Below, in pieces: positions 24,303-33,598 of a stretch of DNA of 64,000 bases; positions within the stretch are counted from its first letter, which is position 1; every line of letters starts with the position of its first letter. The notes beneath the pieces are model-generated. The model was not told the origin of the DNA, did not search any database, and was given only the letters and a program-made list of their open reading frames with translations. The position numbers were made by a program, and so were the translations under genes. Where the stretch lies: the NCBI RefSeq assembly GCF_003034995.1, contig NZ_PZKF01000005.1, positions 1-64,000 on the forward strand. Reading direction: 5' to 3'. This DNA comes from Phaeovulum veldkampii DSM 11550 (GTDB lineage: Bacteria; Pseudomonadota; Alphaproteobacteria; Rhodobacterales; Rhodobacteraceae).

Positions 24303-26453
24303 ATGTTCAACGTTACTCGGAAATCCATCCAGTGGGGTCAGGAAACCCTGACGCTGGAAACCGGCAAGATCGCGCGTCAGGCGGATGGTTCGGTCATCGC
24401 CACGCTGGGGGAAACCTCGGTCATGGCCAACGTGACCTTCGCCCGCGAAGCCAAGCCGGGGCAGGATTTCTTCCCGCTGACCGTGCACTACCAGGAAAAA
24501 TACTATGCCGCGGGCAAGGTGCCCGGCGGCTTCTTCAAGCGTGAAGGCCGTCCTTCGGAAAAGGAAACGCTGACCTCGCGCCTGATTGACCGCCCGATCC
24601 GCCCGCTGTTCGTCGAAGGTTTCAAGAACGAGGTGCTGATCATCTGCACCGTTCTGAGCCATGATCTGGTGAACGACCCCGACATCGTGGCGATGATCGC
24701 CACCTCGGCGGCGCTGACGATTTCGGGCGTGCCCTTCATGGGCCCGATCGGCGCGGCGCGCGTCGGCTTCTCGCATGGCGCCTATGTCCTGAACCCCGAA
24801 GTGTCCGACATGGACAACCTGCGCATGAACCCCGAGCAGCGGCTTGACCTGGTCATCGCGGGCACCAAAGACGCAGTGATGATGGTCGAATCCGAAGCCT
24901 ATGAGCTTTCGGAAGACGAGATGCTGGGCGCCGTCGAATTTGGCCACAAGGCGATGCAGCCGGTGATCGACCTGATCATCGACTTTGCCGAAGAAGCCGC
25001 CAAAGAGCCGTTCGATTTCCAAGCGCCCGACTATTCGGCGCTCTATGCCAAGGTCAAATCGCTGGGCGAGGCGCAGATGCGTGCAGCCTTCGCGATCAAG
25101 GACAAGCAAGAGCGTGTGAACGCCATTTCCGCCGCCCGCGATGCCGTAAAAGCGGCTCTGGGCGAGGATGAACTGGCCGACATCAACCTCGGCTCGGCGT
25201 TCAAGAAGCTGGAAGCCTCGATCCTGCGCGGCGACATCATCAACGGCGGCCCGCGCATCGACGGGCGCGACACCCGCACCGTGCGCCCGATCGTGTCGGA
25301 AGTGGGCATCCTGCCGCGCACCCATGGCTCGGCGTTGTTCACCCGCGGCGAAACGCAGGGTCTGGTCATCACCACGCTGGGCACCGGCGATGATGAACAG
25401 ATCATCGACGCGCTGCACGGCAACTCGCGCTCCAACTTCATGCTGCACTATAACTTCCCGCCGTATTCGGTCGGCGAAGTGGGCCGCTTCGGCCCTCCGG
25501 GACGGCGTGAGATCGGGCATGGCAAGCTGGCTTGGCGCGCGCTTCAGGCGGTGCTGCCCGCACCGACCGACTTCCCCTACACCATCCGCGTCGTGTCCGA
25601 GATCACCGAATCGAACGGTTCGTCCTCTATGGCCTCGGTCTGCGGTGGCTCGCTGTCGATGATGGATGCGGGCGTTCCGCTGAAGGCGCCGGTGGCGGGT
25701 GTAGCGATGGGCCTGATCCTGGAAGATGACGGCAAATGGGCCGTGCTGACCGACATCCTTGGCGACGAGGATCACCTCGGCGACATGGACTTCAAGGTGG
25801 CCGGCACCGACAAGGGCATCACCTCGCTGCAAATGGACATCAAGATCGCCGGCATCACCCCCGCGATCATGAAACAGGCGCTGGCGCAGGCGAAAGACGG
25901 CCGGATGCACATTCTGGGCGAAATGGCCAAAGCGCTGACCGCTGGCCGTCAGGAATTCTCGGCGCATGCGCCGCGGATCGAGACGATGCAGATCCCGACC
26001 GACAAGATCCGCGAAGTGATCGGCTCGGGCGGCAAGGTGATCCGCGAGATCGTGGAAACCTCGGGCGCCAAGGTCGATATCAACGACGACGGCGTGATCA
26101 AGATCGCATCGGCCAATGCCGATTCGATCAAGAAGGCCTATGACATGATCTGGTCGATCGTGGCCGAACCCGAAGAAGGCAAGGTCTACACCGGCAAGGT
26201 GGTGAAACTGGTTGATTTTGGCGCCTTCGTCAACTTCTTCGGCAAGCGTGATGGTCTGGTCCATGTGTCGCAGATTTCGGGCAAGCGCCTGAACCATCCG
26301 AACGAACTGCTGAAAGAAGGGCAGGAAGTGAAGGTCAAGCTGCTGGGCTTTGACGACCGCGGCAAGGTGCGCCTGGGCATGAAGATGGTCGATCAGGAAA
26401 CCGGCGAGGAAATCTCGCCTGAAAAGGCAAAAGAAGACTCGGCCGAGGCCTGA
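24303..26453 (+). CDS. pnp: polyribonucleotide nucleotidyltransferase (PNPase)
   Basis: A 716-residue 3'-5' phosphorolytic exoribonuclease and degradosome component. Two RNase PH-like domains are visible (first with [16 protein letters not shown] and [10 protein letters not shown]; second with [19 protein letters not shown] and [18 protein letters not shown]), followed by a KH domain ([14 protein letters not shown], about 560) and an S1 domain ([18 protein letters not shown], about 622). The start at 24303 has AGGA about 7 nt upstream; an in-frame extension lies in the rpsO-pnp spacer. A strong terminator follows. Confidence 0.98.
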   Translation: MFNVTRKSIQWGQETLTLETGKIARQADGSVIATLGETSVMANVTFAREAKPGQDFFPLTVHYQEKYYAAGKVPGGFFKREGRPSEKETLTSRLIDRPIRPLFVEGFKNEVLIICTVLSHDLVNDPDIVAMIATSAALTISGVPFMGPIGAARVGFSHGAYVLNPEVSDMDNLRMNPEQRLDLVIAGTKDAVMMVESEAYELSEDEMLGAVEFGHKAMQPVIDLIIDFAEEAAKEPFDFQAPDYSALYAKVKSLGEAQMRAAFAIKDKQERVNAISAARDAVKAALGEDELADINLGSAFKKLEASILRGDIINGGPRIDGRDTRTVRPIVSEVGILPRTHGSALFTRGETQGLVITTLGTGDDEQIIDALHGNSRSNFMLHYNFPPYSVGEVGRFGPPGRREIGHGKLAWRALQAVLPAPTDFPYTIRVVSEITESNGSSSMASVCGGSLSMMDAGVPLKAPVAGVAMGLILEDDGKWAVLTDILGDEDHLGDMDFKVAGTDKGITSLQMDIKIAGITPAIMKQALAQAKDGRMHILGEMAKALTAGRQEFSAHAPRIETMQIPTDKIREVIGSGGKVIREIVETSGAKVDINDDGVIKIASANADSIKKAYDMIWSIVAEPEEGKVYTGKVVKLVDFGAFVNFFGKRDGLVHVSQISGKRLNHPNELLKEGQEVKVKLLGFDDRGKVRLGMKMVDQETGEEISPEKAKEDSAEA

Positions 26454-26469
26454 GCGTTTCATCAGACAG

Positions 26470-26499
26470 AAAAGGCCCCGGAGCGATCCGGGGCCTTTT
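26470..26499. terminator. bidirectional terminator after pnp
   Basis: A 13-bp stem (arms AAAAGGCCCCGGA and TCCGGGGCCTTTT) with a GCGA loop lies between the convergent pnp and peroxiredoxin genes. Both strands show T tracts. Confidence 0.9.
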
Positions 26500-26520
26500 G
26501 CATTGCCGTCTGTGCGGCGC

Positions 26521-27174
26521 TCAGGCGGGCAGGGCCACCGTGCGCAGATAGGGCAGAACCTCGTTCACCGCGCCAAAGCGGGCCGTTGCATCGGCGGTGC
26601 TGACGTTCAGCCGCACGATCACATCGTCGCCCGGCGTCCAGTCGGCGGGGGTGGCGATGGGCAGGCGGTCAGCGGCCTGCACCGCATCCAGCGCGCGCAG
26701 GATTTCGGCAAAGTTGCGGCCCACCGTCATCGGGTAGATCAGCATCAGCCGGATTTTCTTGTCCGGGCCGATGATGAATGTGGTGCGAACCGAAGCGCTG
26801 TCGGCTGCGGTGTCGCCACCGGGCAGGTAGGCCTCGGCGGGCAGCATGTCATACAGCTTGGCCACGGTCAGCGCGGTGTCGTCGATGATCGGAAAATCGG
26901 CGGGGCTTCCCGAGACCATCTCGATATCGGATTTCCAGCGCATATGCTCTTCGACCGTATCGACCGAAACACCCATCACCTTGGTGTTACGTTTGGCGAA
27001 TTCACCGGCCAGTTGGGCAACCGCACCGAATTCGGTGGTGCAGACCGGGGTAAAATCCTTCGGGTGCGAAAACAGGATCGCGTAACTGTCGCCGATCCAG
27101 TCATGCAGGTTGATCTGCCCCTGCGTCGAATCGACGGTGAAATCGGGGGCCATGTCGTTGATGCGTAGCGCCAT
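26521..27174 (-). CDS. 1-Cys peroxiredoxin (Prx6 type)
   Basis: A 217-residue thiol peroxidase that reduces hydrogen peroxide, alkyl hydroperoxides or peroxynitrite. The peroxidatic Cys45 is in HPKDFTPVCTTEFG, with Thr42 three residues before. No resolving cysteine is visible in the rest of the chain, and the long C-terminal domain (PADWTPGDDVIVRLNVS) is that of the Prx6/1-Cys group. The start at 27174 has AAGGA 7 nt upstream. It is divergent from glpD across a 239-bp gap in which I recognise no further gene. Confidence 0.94.
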   Translation of the reverse strand: MALRINDMAPDFTVDSTQGQINLHDWIGDSYAILFSHPKDFTPVCTTEFGAVAQLAGEFAKRNTKVMGVSVDTVEEHMRWKSDIEMVSGSPADFPIIDDTALTVAKLYDMLPAEAYLPGGDTAADSASVRTTFIIGPDKKIRLMLIYPMTVGRNFAEILRALDAVQAADRLPIATPADWTPGDDVIVRLNVSTADATARFGAVNEVLPYLRTVALPA

Positions 27175-27413
27175 TGGGAAATCCTTTATTATGGATGTAT
27201 ATTTCTTCGCCGTGTTAGCCGATCTGTGCGACAACTGCATCCGCTAGTTTAGACACATTCCAGTTATCTTGCCGCCGCAGCCCCCGCCACAGCAATGCGC
27301 GGCGAGATCGGGCACCTTTGGGTTGCTTGCACAAAATCGTGGCGCAACGAAACCAGCCTTTGACAAATCACTGGCGGCGCGTGTCCCTTGGAAGGCATCC
27401 AAAGGGGGGCGCA

Positions 27414-28991
27414 ATGGCCGAATGCCAGCCTGGGACCGACCCGGTCGATTTGTTCATCATCGGCGGCGGCATCAACGGCTGCGGCATTGCCCGCGACGCG
27501 GCGGGGCGCGGGCTGTCGGTCGCGCTGGCGGAACAGGGCGATCTGGCGCAGGCGACGTCGTCAGCCTCGACCAAGCTGTTTCATGGCGGGCTGCGGTATC
27601 TGGAATATTTCAAACTGCGGCTGGTGCGCGAGGCGTTGGCCGAGCGCGAAACCCTGCTGGTCGCCATGCCGCACATCAGTTGGCCCCTGCGCTTTGTGCT
27701 GCCGCTTAGCCCCGCAATGCGGTTTGAGGCCGACACCCCCTCGTCGCAGCTGCTGGCAAGGGTGATGCCCTGGATGAAGGGGCGGCGCCCGGCCTGGCTG
27801 TTGCGGCTGGGGCTGTGGGTCTATGACCGCCTGGGCGGGCGCCGCATCCTGCCGGCCGCCCGCAGCCTCGATCTGCGGCACGATCCGGCGGGCCGAGCCT
27901 TGCAGGCCAAATACACCCGCGCGTTCGAATATTCAGATGCCTGGGTCGATGACAGCCGCCTGGTCGTGCTGAACGCGCGCGATGCGGCGGCGCGCGGGGC
28001 GCGTATCATGGTCGGCACCCGCGTGACCGCAGCGCGGCGCGCGGGCGATCTGTGGCAGATCACCACCCATGGCCCTGCGGGCGTGGCAACCCATCGCGCC
28101 CGCGCGCTGGTCAACGCCGCGGGGCCATGGGTGGGCGATGTGATCCGCGACACGCTGGGGATCGTCAGCCCCGAAGGCGTGCGGCTGGTGCGCGGCAGTC
28201 ACATCGTGACCCGGCGCCTGTTTGACCACGACCGCGCTTATTTCTTTCAGGGCAGCGACGGTCGCATCATCTTTGCCATTCCCTATGAGCAGGATTTCAC
28301 CCTGATCGGCACCACCGATCAGGACCAGTCGGCCCCGCCTGAAACAGCCAGGTGCACCGAGGCAGAGGCCGCCTATCTGTGCGCCTTCGCCTCGGCCTAT
28401 TTCGCCCGGCCTGTCACCCCCGCCGATATCGTCTGGCGGTATTCCGGGGTGCGCGCGCTTTATGACGATGGCGCCGCCTCGGCCAGTGCGGCAACGCGCG
28501 ATTATGTGCTGCGGCTGGACCGGCAGGGCCCTGCACTGCTGAATGTATTTGGCGGCAAGATCACCACCTATCGCCGTCTGGCCGAGGCCGCGCTGGACCG
28601 GCTGGCCCCGGCTTTTCCCGGCTTGCCCGGCCGCTGGACAGCGCGGGTGCCGCTGCCGGGCGGCGATTTTCCGCATGACGGGGTCGCGGCGCTGACCGCA
28701 TCGCTGCGCGCCGACTATCCGTTTCTTGCACCCGACTGGGCTGCACGGCTGATCCGCGCCTATGGCACCGAGGCGCCCGCAGTTCTGGGCGGGGCGCGCA
28801 GCCGAACCGATCTGGGCCGCGATTTCGGCGCAACCCTGACCGAGGCGGAATTGCGCTGGATGATGACCCGCGAATATGCTCGCAGCGCAGATGATGTGAT
28901 CTGGCGCCGCTCGAAACTGGGGCTGCGGCTGGGCGCTGATCAGGTGGCGGCGATTGCCGCCTTCATGGCGCAAGCCCAAAACCCCGACTGA
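27414..28991 (+). CDS. glpD: glycerol-3-phosphate dehydrogenase (quinone-linked)
   Basis: A 525-residue FAD enzyme that oxidises glycerol-3-phosphate to dihydroxyacetone phosphate and passes electrons to quinone at the inner membrane. The FAD-binding motif is GGGINGCGIARDAAG from residue 17; STKLFHGGLRYLEYF and FAIPYEQDFTLIGTTD are family blocks. The start at 27414 has a G-rich Shine-Dalgarno (AAAGGGGGG) upstream. A perfect TTGACA at 27359-27364 may be a -35 element, but no convincing -10 follows it. It is paired with glpK 9 nt later; no glpF or glpR is adjacent. Confidence 0.95.
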   Translation: MAECQPGTDPVDLFIIGGGINGCGIARDAAGRGLSVALAEQGDLAQATSSASTKLFHGGLRYLEYFKLRLVREALAERETLLVAMPHISWPLRFVLPLSPAMRFEADTPSSQLLARVMPWMKGRRPAWLLRLGLWVYDRLGGRRILPAARSLDLRHDPAGRALQAKYTRAFEYSDAWVDDSRLVVLNARDAAARGARIMVGTRVTAARRAGDLWQITTHGPAGVATHRARALVNAAGPWVGDVIRDTLGIVSPEGVRLVRGSHIVTRRLFDHDRAYFFQGSDGRIIFAIPYEQDFTLIGTTDQDQSAPPETARCTEAEAAYLCAFASAYFARPVTPADIVWRYSGVRALYDDGAASASAATRDYVLRLDRQGPALLNVFGGKITTYRRLAEAALDRLAPAFPGLPGRWTARVPLPGGDFPHDGVAALTASLRADYPFLAPDWAARLIRAYGTEAPAVLGGARSRTDLGRDFGATLTEAELRWMMTREYARSADDVIWRRSKLGLRLGADQVAAIAAFMAQAQNPD

Positions 28992-29003
28992 CCGGAGGAC
29001 ATG

Positions 29004-30488
29004 ATGCCGTTCATCCTTGCCATAGATCAGGGCACAACCTCATCGCGCGCGATCCTGTTTGATGCTGGCCTAAGCGTGCGAGCCGTTGCGCAGCAAGAGT
29101 TTCGCCAGATCTATCCCGCCCCCGGCTGGGTGGAACATGACCCCGCCGACCTTTGGGCCAGCGTCGCGGCAACTGCCCGCGCGGCGGTGGAACGCGGCGG
29201 AATTGATCCGCGCAAGATTGCCGCAATCGGCATCACCAACCAGCGGGAAACGACCCTTGTGTGGGACCGCACCACGGGCACACCTTTGCACAACGCCATC
29301 GTCTGGCAGGACCGCCGCACCGCCCCCGCCTGCGACCGGCTGCGCGCCGAGGGGCTGGAACCCGAGGTGACCGCGAAGACGGGCCTTTTGCTGGACCCCT
29401 ATTTCTCGGCCACCAAGATCGGCTGGATACTGGACCACGTGCAAGGCGCACGGCGGCGGGCCGAGGCAGGCGACCTGGCCTTTGGCACCGTCGACAGCTT
29501 CCTGATCTGGAAGCTGACGGGCGGGCGCGTCCATGCCACCGACGCCACCAATGCCGCGCGCACGATGCTGTATGACATCGGCGTGGGCGCATGGGACGCG
29601 GGGCTTTGCGCCGCCTTTGGCGTGCCCATGGCGATGCTGCCCGAGGTGCGCGACTGCGCCGCCCCCTTTGGCATGACACGGGCCGACCTGTTCGGGCACG
29701 AAATCCCTGTCTTGGGCGTTGCCGGCGATCAGCAGGCGGCAACGCTGGGGCAGGCCTGCTTTGCCCCAGGCATGATGAAGGCCACCTACGGTACCGGCTG
29801 TTTTGCCCTGCTGAACACCGGCGCCGACCGCGTGACCAGCCACAACCGCCTGCTGACCACCATCGCTTACCGGTTGAACGGGCAGACGACCTATGCGCTG
29901 GAAGGCTCAATCTTCATTGCGGGCGCGGTGGTGCAATGGCTGCGCGACGGGCTGAGGATGATCCGCGAGGCAGGCGAGACCCAGGCGCTGGCCGGGGCCG
30001 CAGACCCCGCACAGCAGGTGGTTCTGGTGCCCGCCTTTACCGGGCTGGGTGCGCCCTACTGGCGGCCCGACTGTCGTGGCGCAATCTATGGGCTGACGCG
30101 CAACTCGGGGCCCGCGGAACTGGCGCGCGCGGCGCTGGAAAGCGTGGGCTTCCAGACCCGCGACCTGCTGGAGGCGATGCGCGCCGACTGGCCGGGCGCC
30201 ACTGGCGCGGTGCTGCGGGTGGATGGCGGCATGGCCCGGTCAGACTGGGCGATGCAGTTTCTGGCCGACATTCTGGGCGCCCCGGTGGACCGGCCGCGGG
30301 TGACGGAAACCACTGCGCTGGGGGCCGCATGGCTGGCGGGGATGCAGGCGGGCCTGTGCCCCGGCCCCGACGGGTTCAGTGCAGGCTGGGCGCTGGAACG
30401 CCGCTTTGCCCCGCAGATGGACGCCGCCCCCCGCGCCGAGAAATACGCCCGCTGGCAACGCGCAGTGGCCGCCACGATGACGGTGTGA
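29004..30488 (+). CDS. glpK: glycerol kinase
   Basis: Phosphorylates glycerol to glycerol-3-phosphate, the substrate of the GlpD made from the gene just upstream. The 494-residue FGGY-family protein has the ATP-binding block [13 protein letters not shown] at the N-terminus, [13 protein letters not shown], a [19 protein letters not shown] stretch and [15 protein letters not shown]. Two adjacent ATG codons occur; the second (29004) was chosen because GGAGG is 5 nt upstream of it and only 2 nt from the first (29001). The glpD-glpK pair should let the cell use glycerol. Confidence 0.96.
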   Translation: MPFILAIDQGTTSSRAILFDAGLSVRAVAQQEFRQIYPAPGWVEHDPADLWASVAATARAAVERGGIDPRKIAAIGITNQRETTLVWDRTTGTPLHNAIVWQDRRTAPACDRLRAEGLEPEVTAKTGLLLDPYFSATKIGWILDHVQGARRRAEAGDLAFGTVDSFLIWKLTGGRVHATDATNAARTMLYDIGVGAWDAGLCAAFGVPMAMLPEVRDCAAPFGMTRADLFGHEIPVLGVAGDQQAATLGQACFAPGMMKATYGTGCFALLNTGADRVTSHNRLLTTIAYRLNGQTTYALEGSIFIAGAVVQWLRDGLRMIREAGETQALAGAADPAQQVVLVPAFTGLGAPYWRPDCRGAIYGLTRNSGPAELARAALESVGFQTRDLLEAMRADWPGATGAVLRVDGGMARSDWAMQFLADILGAPVDRPRVTETTALGAAWLAGMQAGLCPGPDGFSAGWALERRFAPQMDAAPRAEKYARWQRAVAATMTV

Positions 30489-30495
30489 GGCGAAC

Positions 30496-30528
30496 AAAAA
30501 GCCGCCCGACCTTTGCGGGCCGGGCGGC
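30496..30528 (-). terminator. intrinsic terminator of the cyd operon
   Basis: An 8-bp stem (GCCGCCCG / CGGGCGGC) with a 12-nt interior. On the minus strand it is followed by TTTTT, so it terminates the cydABX transcript. It also lies directly after the glpK stop and may block read-through from that side. Confidence 0.75.
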
Positions 30529-30562
30529 AGAGCCTGAGTTGCGAAGGGACGCGTCTCAGGGA

Positions 30563-30685
30563 TCAGCGTTTTGCATCGGCCTCTTCGGCAATGCGGCGGT
30601 CATTCAGCATTTCCAGCCACATCGCATTGGCAACGGCAATCAGCGCCGCCAGCGGCAGACCGAGGATCCAGGCGAAATACCACAT
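30563..30685 (-). CDS. cydX: CydX, small subunit of cytochrome bd oxidase
   Basis: A 40-codon gene. It starts at 30685 with GGAG 8 nt upstream and begins MWYFAWILGLPLAALIAV, the conserved signature of CydX/YbgT proteins, with a single membrane helix (about 3-22) and a charged C-terminal tail (NDRRIAEEADAKR). CydX stabilises the haem environment of the bd oxidase and is needed for full activity in studied species. It follows cydB by 11 nt, as expected, and is followed by the operon terminator. Confidence 0.93.
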   Translation of the reverse strand: MWYFAWILGLPLAALIAVANAMWLEMLNDRRIAEEADAKR

Positions 30686-30696
30686 CTTGTGTCTCC

Positions 30697-31860
30697 TCAG
30701 TAAACGGTATGGCTGTTGTCAGTGATGTCTTTCTCCGTCACCTTGCCCCACAGCACCTTATAGACCCATGCCGTATAGGCGAGGATCATCGGCATGAAGA
30801 TCAGCGCCGAGATCAGCATCACGAACAGCGTCAGATGCGAGGACGAACTGTCCCACACCGTCAGCGAGGCTGCGGGCATCTTAGACGAGGGGAGGATGAA
30901 CGGGAACATCGTCAGGCCAACCGACGAAATCACGCCAAAGATGCCCAGCTTGGACCACAACAGCGTTGACACCTCGCGGGTAGACCGCAGCCCCAGCACC
31001 GCCAGCGCAAGGCCCACAAAGCCCAGCACCGGGGCGATGATGATCCAAGGGCGTTCGGCATAGGCCGACAGCCAGCTTGCCGTGCGCACCACTTCGGAAT
31101 GCAGCGGGTTCGACGGCCCGTCTTTGACCACCTCACCCACGATCGCATAGCCTTGGATGCCGAAGGCCAGCCAAAGGCCCGCGGCCGCATAGGTTGCAAT
31201 CGCCACAATCCCCGCGACCGCCCCGATCGAGCGGGCGCGCGCCTGCACCGGGCCTTCGGCTTTCAGCGCCAGCCATGCCGCACCGTGCATCATCAGCATC
31301 GACAGCGACACCACGCCAACAAGGATCGAGAACGGATTCAGCAGGCCCAGAAACTTGCCGTAAAAGGTGCCTTCATACATCGGCATCAGATCATCGGTCA
31401 GGTGGAAGGGCACACCCAGCAGCACGTTGCCCACCGCGACACCAAAGATCACCGGAGGCACCGCGCCACCCACGAACAGCGCCCAGTCCCACGAGCTGCG
31501 CCACAGCTTGCTGTCGCGCTTGGACCGGTATTTGAAGCCCACCGGACGCAGGATCAGCGCCGCCAGAACCGCAAACATCGCCAGGTAGAAGCCCGAGAAG
31601 CTGACCGCATAAAGCGGCGGCCAGGCGGCAAAGATCGCGCCCCCGCCAAGGATGAACCAAACCTGGTTCCCTTCCCAGACCGGGCCAACGGTGTTGATCG
31701 CCACGCGGCGTTCGGTATCGGTGCGCCCGACGAAAGGCAGCAGAGCCCCCACGCCAAAATCGAACCCGTCAGTCAGCGCAAAACCGATCAGAAGCACACC
31801 CAGAAGCAGCCACCAGATCACGCGCAGCAGTTCAAAACTCAGAAGTTCATGCAAGATCAT
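30697..31860 (-). CDS. cydB: cytochrome bd ubiquinol oxidase subunit II
   Basis: A 387-residue inner-membrane subunit of the bd-type quinol oxidase. It opens with ELLRVIWWLLLGVLLIGFAL followed by TDGFDFGVGALLPFVG, then NTVGPVWEGNQVWFILGGG, all standard CydB blocks, with about eight membrane helices. It pairs with CydA to form the haem b558/b595/d core. It lies 6 nt after cydA and 11 nt before cydX. The GFDFG acid-containing helix is complete. Confidence 0.96.
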   Translation of the reverse strand: MILHELLSFELLRVIWWLLLGVLLIGFALTDGFDFGVGALLPFVGRTDTERRVAINTVGPVWEGNQVWFILGGGAIFAAWPPLYAVSFSGFYLAMFAVLAALILRPVGFKYRSKRDSKLWRSSWDWALFVGGAVPPVIFGVAVGNVLLGVPFHLTDDLMPMYEGTFYGKFLGLLNPFSILVGVVSLSMLMMHGAAWLALKAEGPVQARARSIGAVAGIVAIATYAAAGLWLAFGIQGYAIVGEVVKDGPSNPLHSEVVRTASWLSAYAERPWIIIAPVLGFVGLALAVLGLRSTREVSTLLWSKLGIFGVISSVGLTMFPFILPSSKMPAASLTVWDSSSSHLTLFVMLISALIFMPMILAYTAWVYKVLWGKVTEKDITDNSHTVY

Positions 31861-31866
31861 GGCTGA

Positions 31867-33471
31867 TTACTCCGCAGGCATGACGACAGGGTCGCCCAAG
31901 GTAGACAGGCGGCGTTCGTGCGTGCGCGTCCATTCCTCGGTTTCGGCCACATCCATATAGGGGCCTTTCTTGATGTATTTGATCATCAAGCCCATCTCGA
32001 TGATGAACAGGATCGAGTAGAAGGTGACAAAGCCTGCAAGCGTTATGGCCAGATCTGTCACCGACAGATGGCTGACCGACATGGCCGTGGGCAGAACCCC
32101 GTCCACCGTCCAGGGTTGGCGCCCGAATTCGGCGGTGAACCAGCCCATTTCGGCGGCAATCCACGGCGCGGGAATGACGATGACCGCCATCCGCAGCGCC
32201 CAACGCGGGTAGTTCATGCCCTTCCAGTTCGTGACCACAAAGAAGTAGCCCAGAACCGCGATGAAGGCAAAGCCGAGGCCGACCATGATACGGAACGACC
32301 AGAACAGCGGCCAGACGGTGGGAATGGTGTCTTCCGCCGCCATCAGGATCTGTTCTTCGGTCGCCAGACGCGGGTCATCGATATAGCGCTTCAAGAGGAA
32401 GGCAAAGCCCAGATCGGCCGAGTGGTTCTCGAACGACAGCTTGACGGATTCGTCCACAACGCCCTTGGCCTCGCGGATTTTCATCAGGTCGTCATAGGCG
32501 ATCATCCCCGAGCGTATCCGCGTGATCGCGTTCTGCTCAAGTTCGGCAATGCCCGGAATCGCGGTATCAAGCGAGCGGGTGCCGATCATACCCATCACAT
32601 AGGGGATATGCACCGCATAGTGCGTCTCGCGCGCTTCCTGATCGGGGAAACCAAAGGCGGTGAAGCTGGCGGGGGCTTCTTCGGTGTGCCACATGCCCTC
32701 GATGGCGGCCAGTTTCATCTTCTGGCTGTGGGTCGCCGAATAGCCCGACTCGTCGCCCAGAATCACGACCGACAGCGCCGAGGCCAAGCCAAAAGCCGCT
32801 GCCACCGCGATCGACCGGCGCGCCAGCTCGATGTGCCGTCCCTTCAGCATGTACCACGCCGAAACGCCCAGAACAAAGATCGACGCCGTCACATAGCCCG
32901 CCGAAACGGTATGAACGAATTTCGCCTGCGCCACTTCGTTGAACATCACCTCGAAGAACGAAGTCATCTCCATCCGCATCGACAGCGGGTTGAATTCGGC
33001 CCCCACCGGGTTCTGCATCCAGCCATTGGCGATCAGAATCCAAAGCGCCGAAAAGTTCGACCCGATCGCAACCAGCCAGGTCACGATCATGTGGGCCACC
33101 TTCGACATCTTGTCCCAGCCAAAGAACATCAAACCGACGAACGTGGCTTCCATGAAGAAGGCCATCAGCCCTTCGATAGCCAGCGGAGCCCCGAAGATAT
33201 CGCCGACATAGTGGCTGTAGTAGCTCCAGTTCATCCCGAACTGGAATTCCATCGTGATGCCAGTCGCCACACCCAACACAAAGTTGATGCCGAACAGCGT
33301 TGCCCAGAATTTCGTCATCTGCCGCCAGATTGGGCGGTTGGTCATGACGTAAACCGTCTCCATGACCGCCACGATGATCGACAGACCAAGCGTCAGCGGC
33401 ACGAAGAGGAAGTGATACATCGCTGTCATCGCAAATTGCAGGCGCGACAGCTCGACGACATCAAGCTCCAT
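31867..33471 (-). CDS. cydA: cytochrome bd ubiquinol oxidase subunit I
   Basis: A 534-residue subunit that oxidises quinol and reduces oxygen to water with high affinity. The haem ligand region is present: His20 in SRLQFAMTAMYHFLFVPLT. The Q-loop carries SQKMKLAAIEGMWHTEE, and the C-terminal GRQPWTV block is the CydA signature. The Q-loop length corresponds to the long (E. coli bd-I-like) form. It is the first gene of cydABX, preceded by its own promoter with a perfect FNR-type box, although cydDC lies just upstream on the same strand. Confidence 0.97.
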   Translation of the reverse strand: MELDVVELSRLQFAMTAMYHFLFVPLTLGLSIIVAVMETVYVMTNRPIWRQMTKFWATLFGINFVLGVATGITMEFQFGMNWSYYSHYVGDIFGAPLAIEGLMAFFMEATFVGLMFFGWDKMSKVAHMIVTWLVAIGSNFSALWILIANGWMQNPVGAEFNPLSMRMEMTSFFEVMFNEVAQAKFVHTVSAGYVTASIFVLGVSAWYMLKGRHIELARRSIAVAAAFGLASALSVVILGDESGYSATHSQKMKLAAIEGMWHTEEAPASFTAFGFPDQEARETHYAVHIPYVMGMIGTRSLDTAIPGIAELEQNAITRIRSGMIAYDDLMKIREAKGVVDESVKLSFENHSADLGFAFLLKRYIDDPRLATEEQILMAAEDTIPTVWPLFWSFRIMVGLGFAFIAVLGYFFVVTNWKGMNYPRWALRMAVIVIPAPWIAAEMGWFTAEFGRQPWTVDGVLPTAMSVSHLSVTDLAITLAGFVTFYSILFIIEMGLMIKYIKKGPYMDVAETEEWTRTHERRLSTLGDPVVMPAE

Positions 33472-33521
33472 TTCTTCACTCCAGTTGCCCTCGAAGCGGA
33501 GGGCGTAATAGATAGAGAAAC

Positions 33522-33532
33522 GGTATATTATA
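33522..33532 (-). promoter_or_regulatory. -10 region of the cydA promoter
   Basis: On the minus strand the sequence TATAATATACC contains TATAAT (33532-33527) and TATACC (33527-33522). The latter's centre is 31 bp from the centre of the FNR box, the spacing of a class II activator site at about -41.5. Which hexamer is used cannot be decided from sequence. Confidence 0.5.
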
Positions 33533-33548
33533 ATTCTTCTATGTATAA

Positions 33549-33562
33549 TTGATGCAGATCAA
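33549..33562 (-). promoter_or_regulatory. FNR/FnrL box upstream of cydA
   Basis: TTGATCTGCATCAA on the minus strand is an exact match to the FNR-family consensus TTGAT-N4-ATCAA. It lies 78 nt upstream of the cydA start codon, in the 127-bp cydC-cydA spacer. It predicts oxygen-responsive control of the high-affinity oxidase, as known for cyd genes in other proteobacteria. Confidence 0.85.
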
Positions 33563-33598
33563 AGAATCATCCCGGTCTGCAATTTTTTGTCGCAGGCG

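Noticed and set aside
24063-26462. A 799-codon open frame on the minus strand opposite pnp
   Set aside because: It mirrors the pnp reading frame, is histidine- and arginine-rich in the way antisense frames of GC-rich genes are, and has no recognisable motif. The plus strand encodes canonical PNPase.
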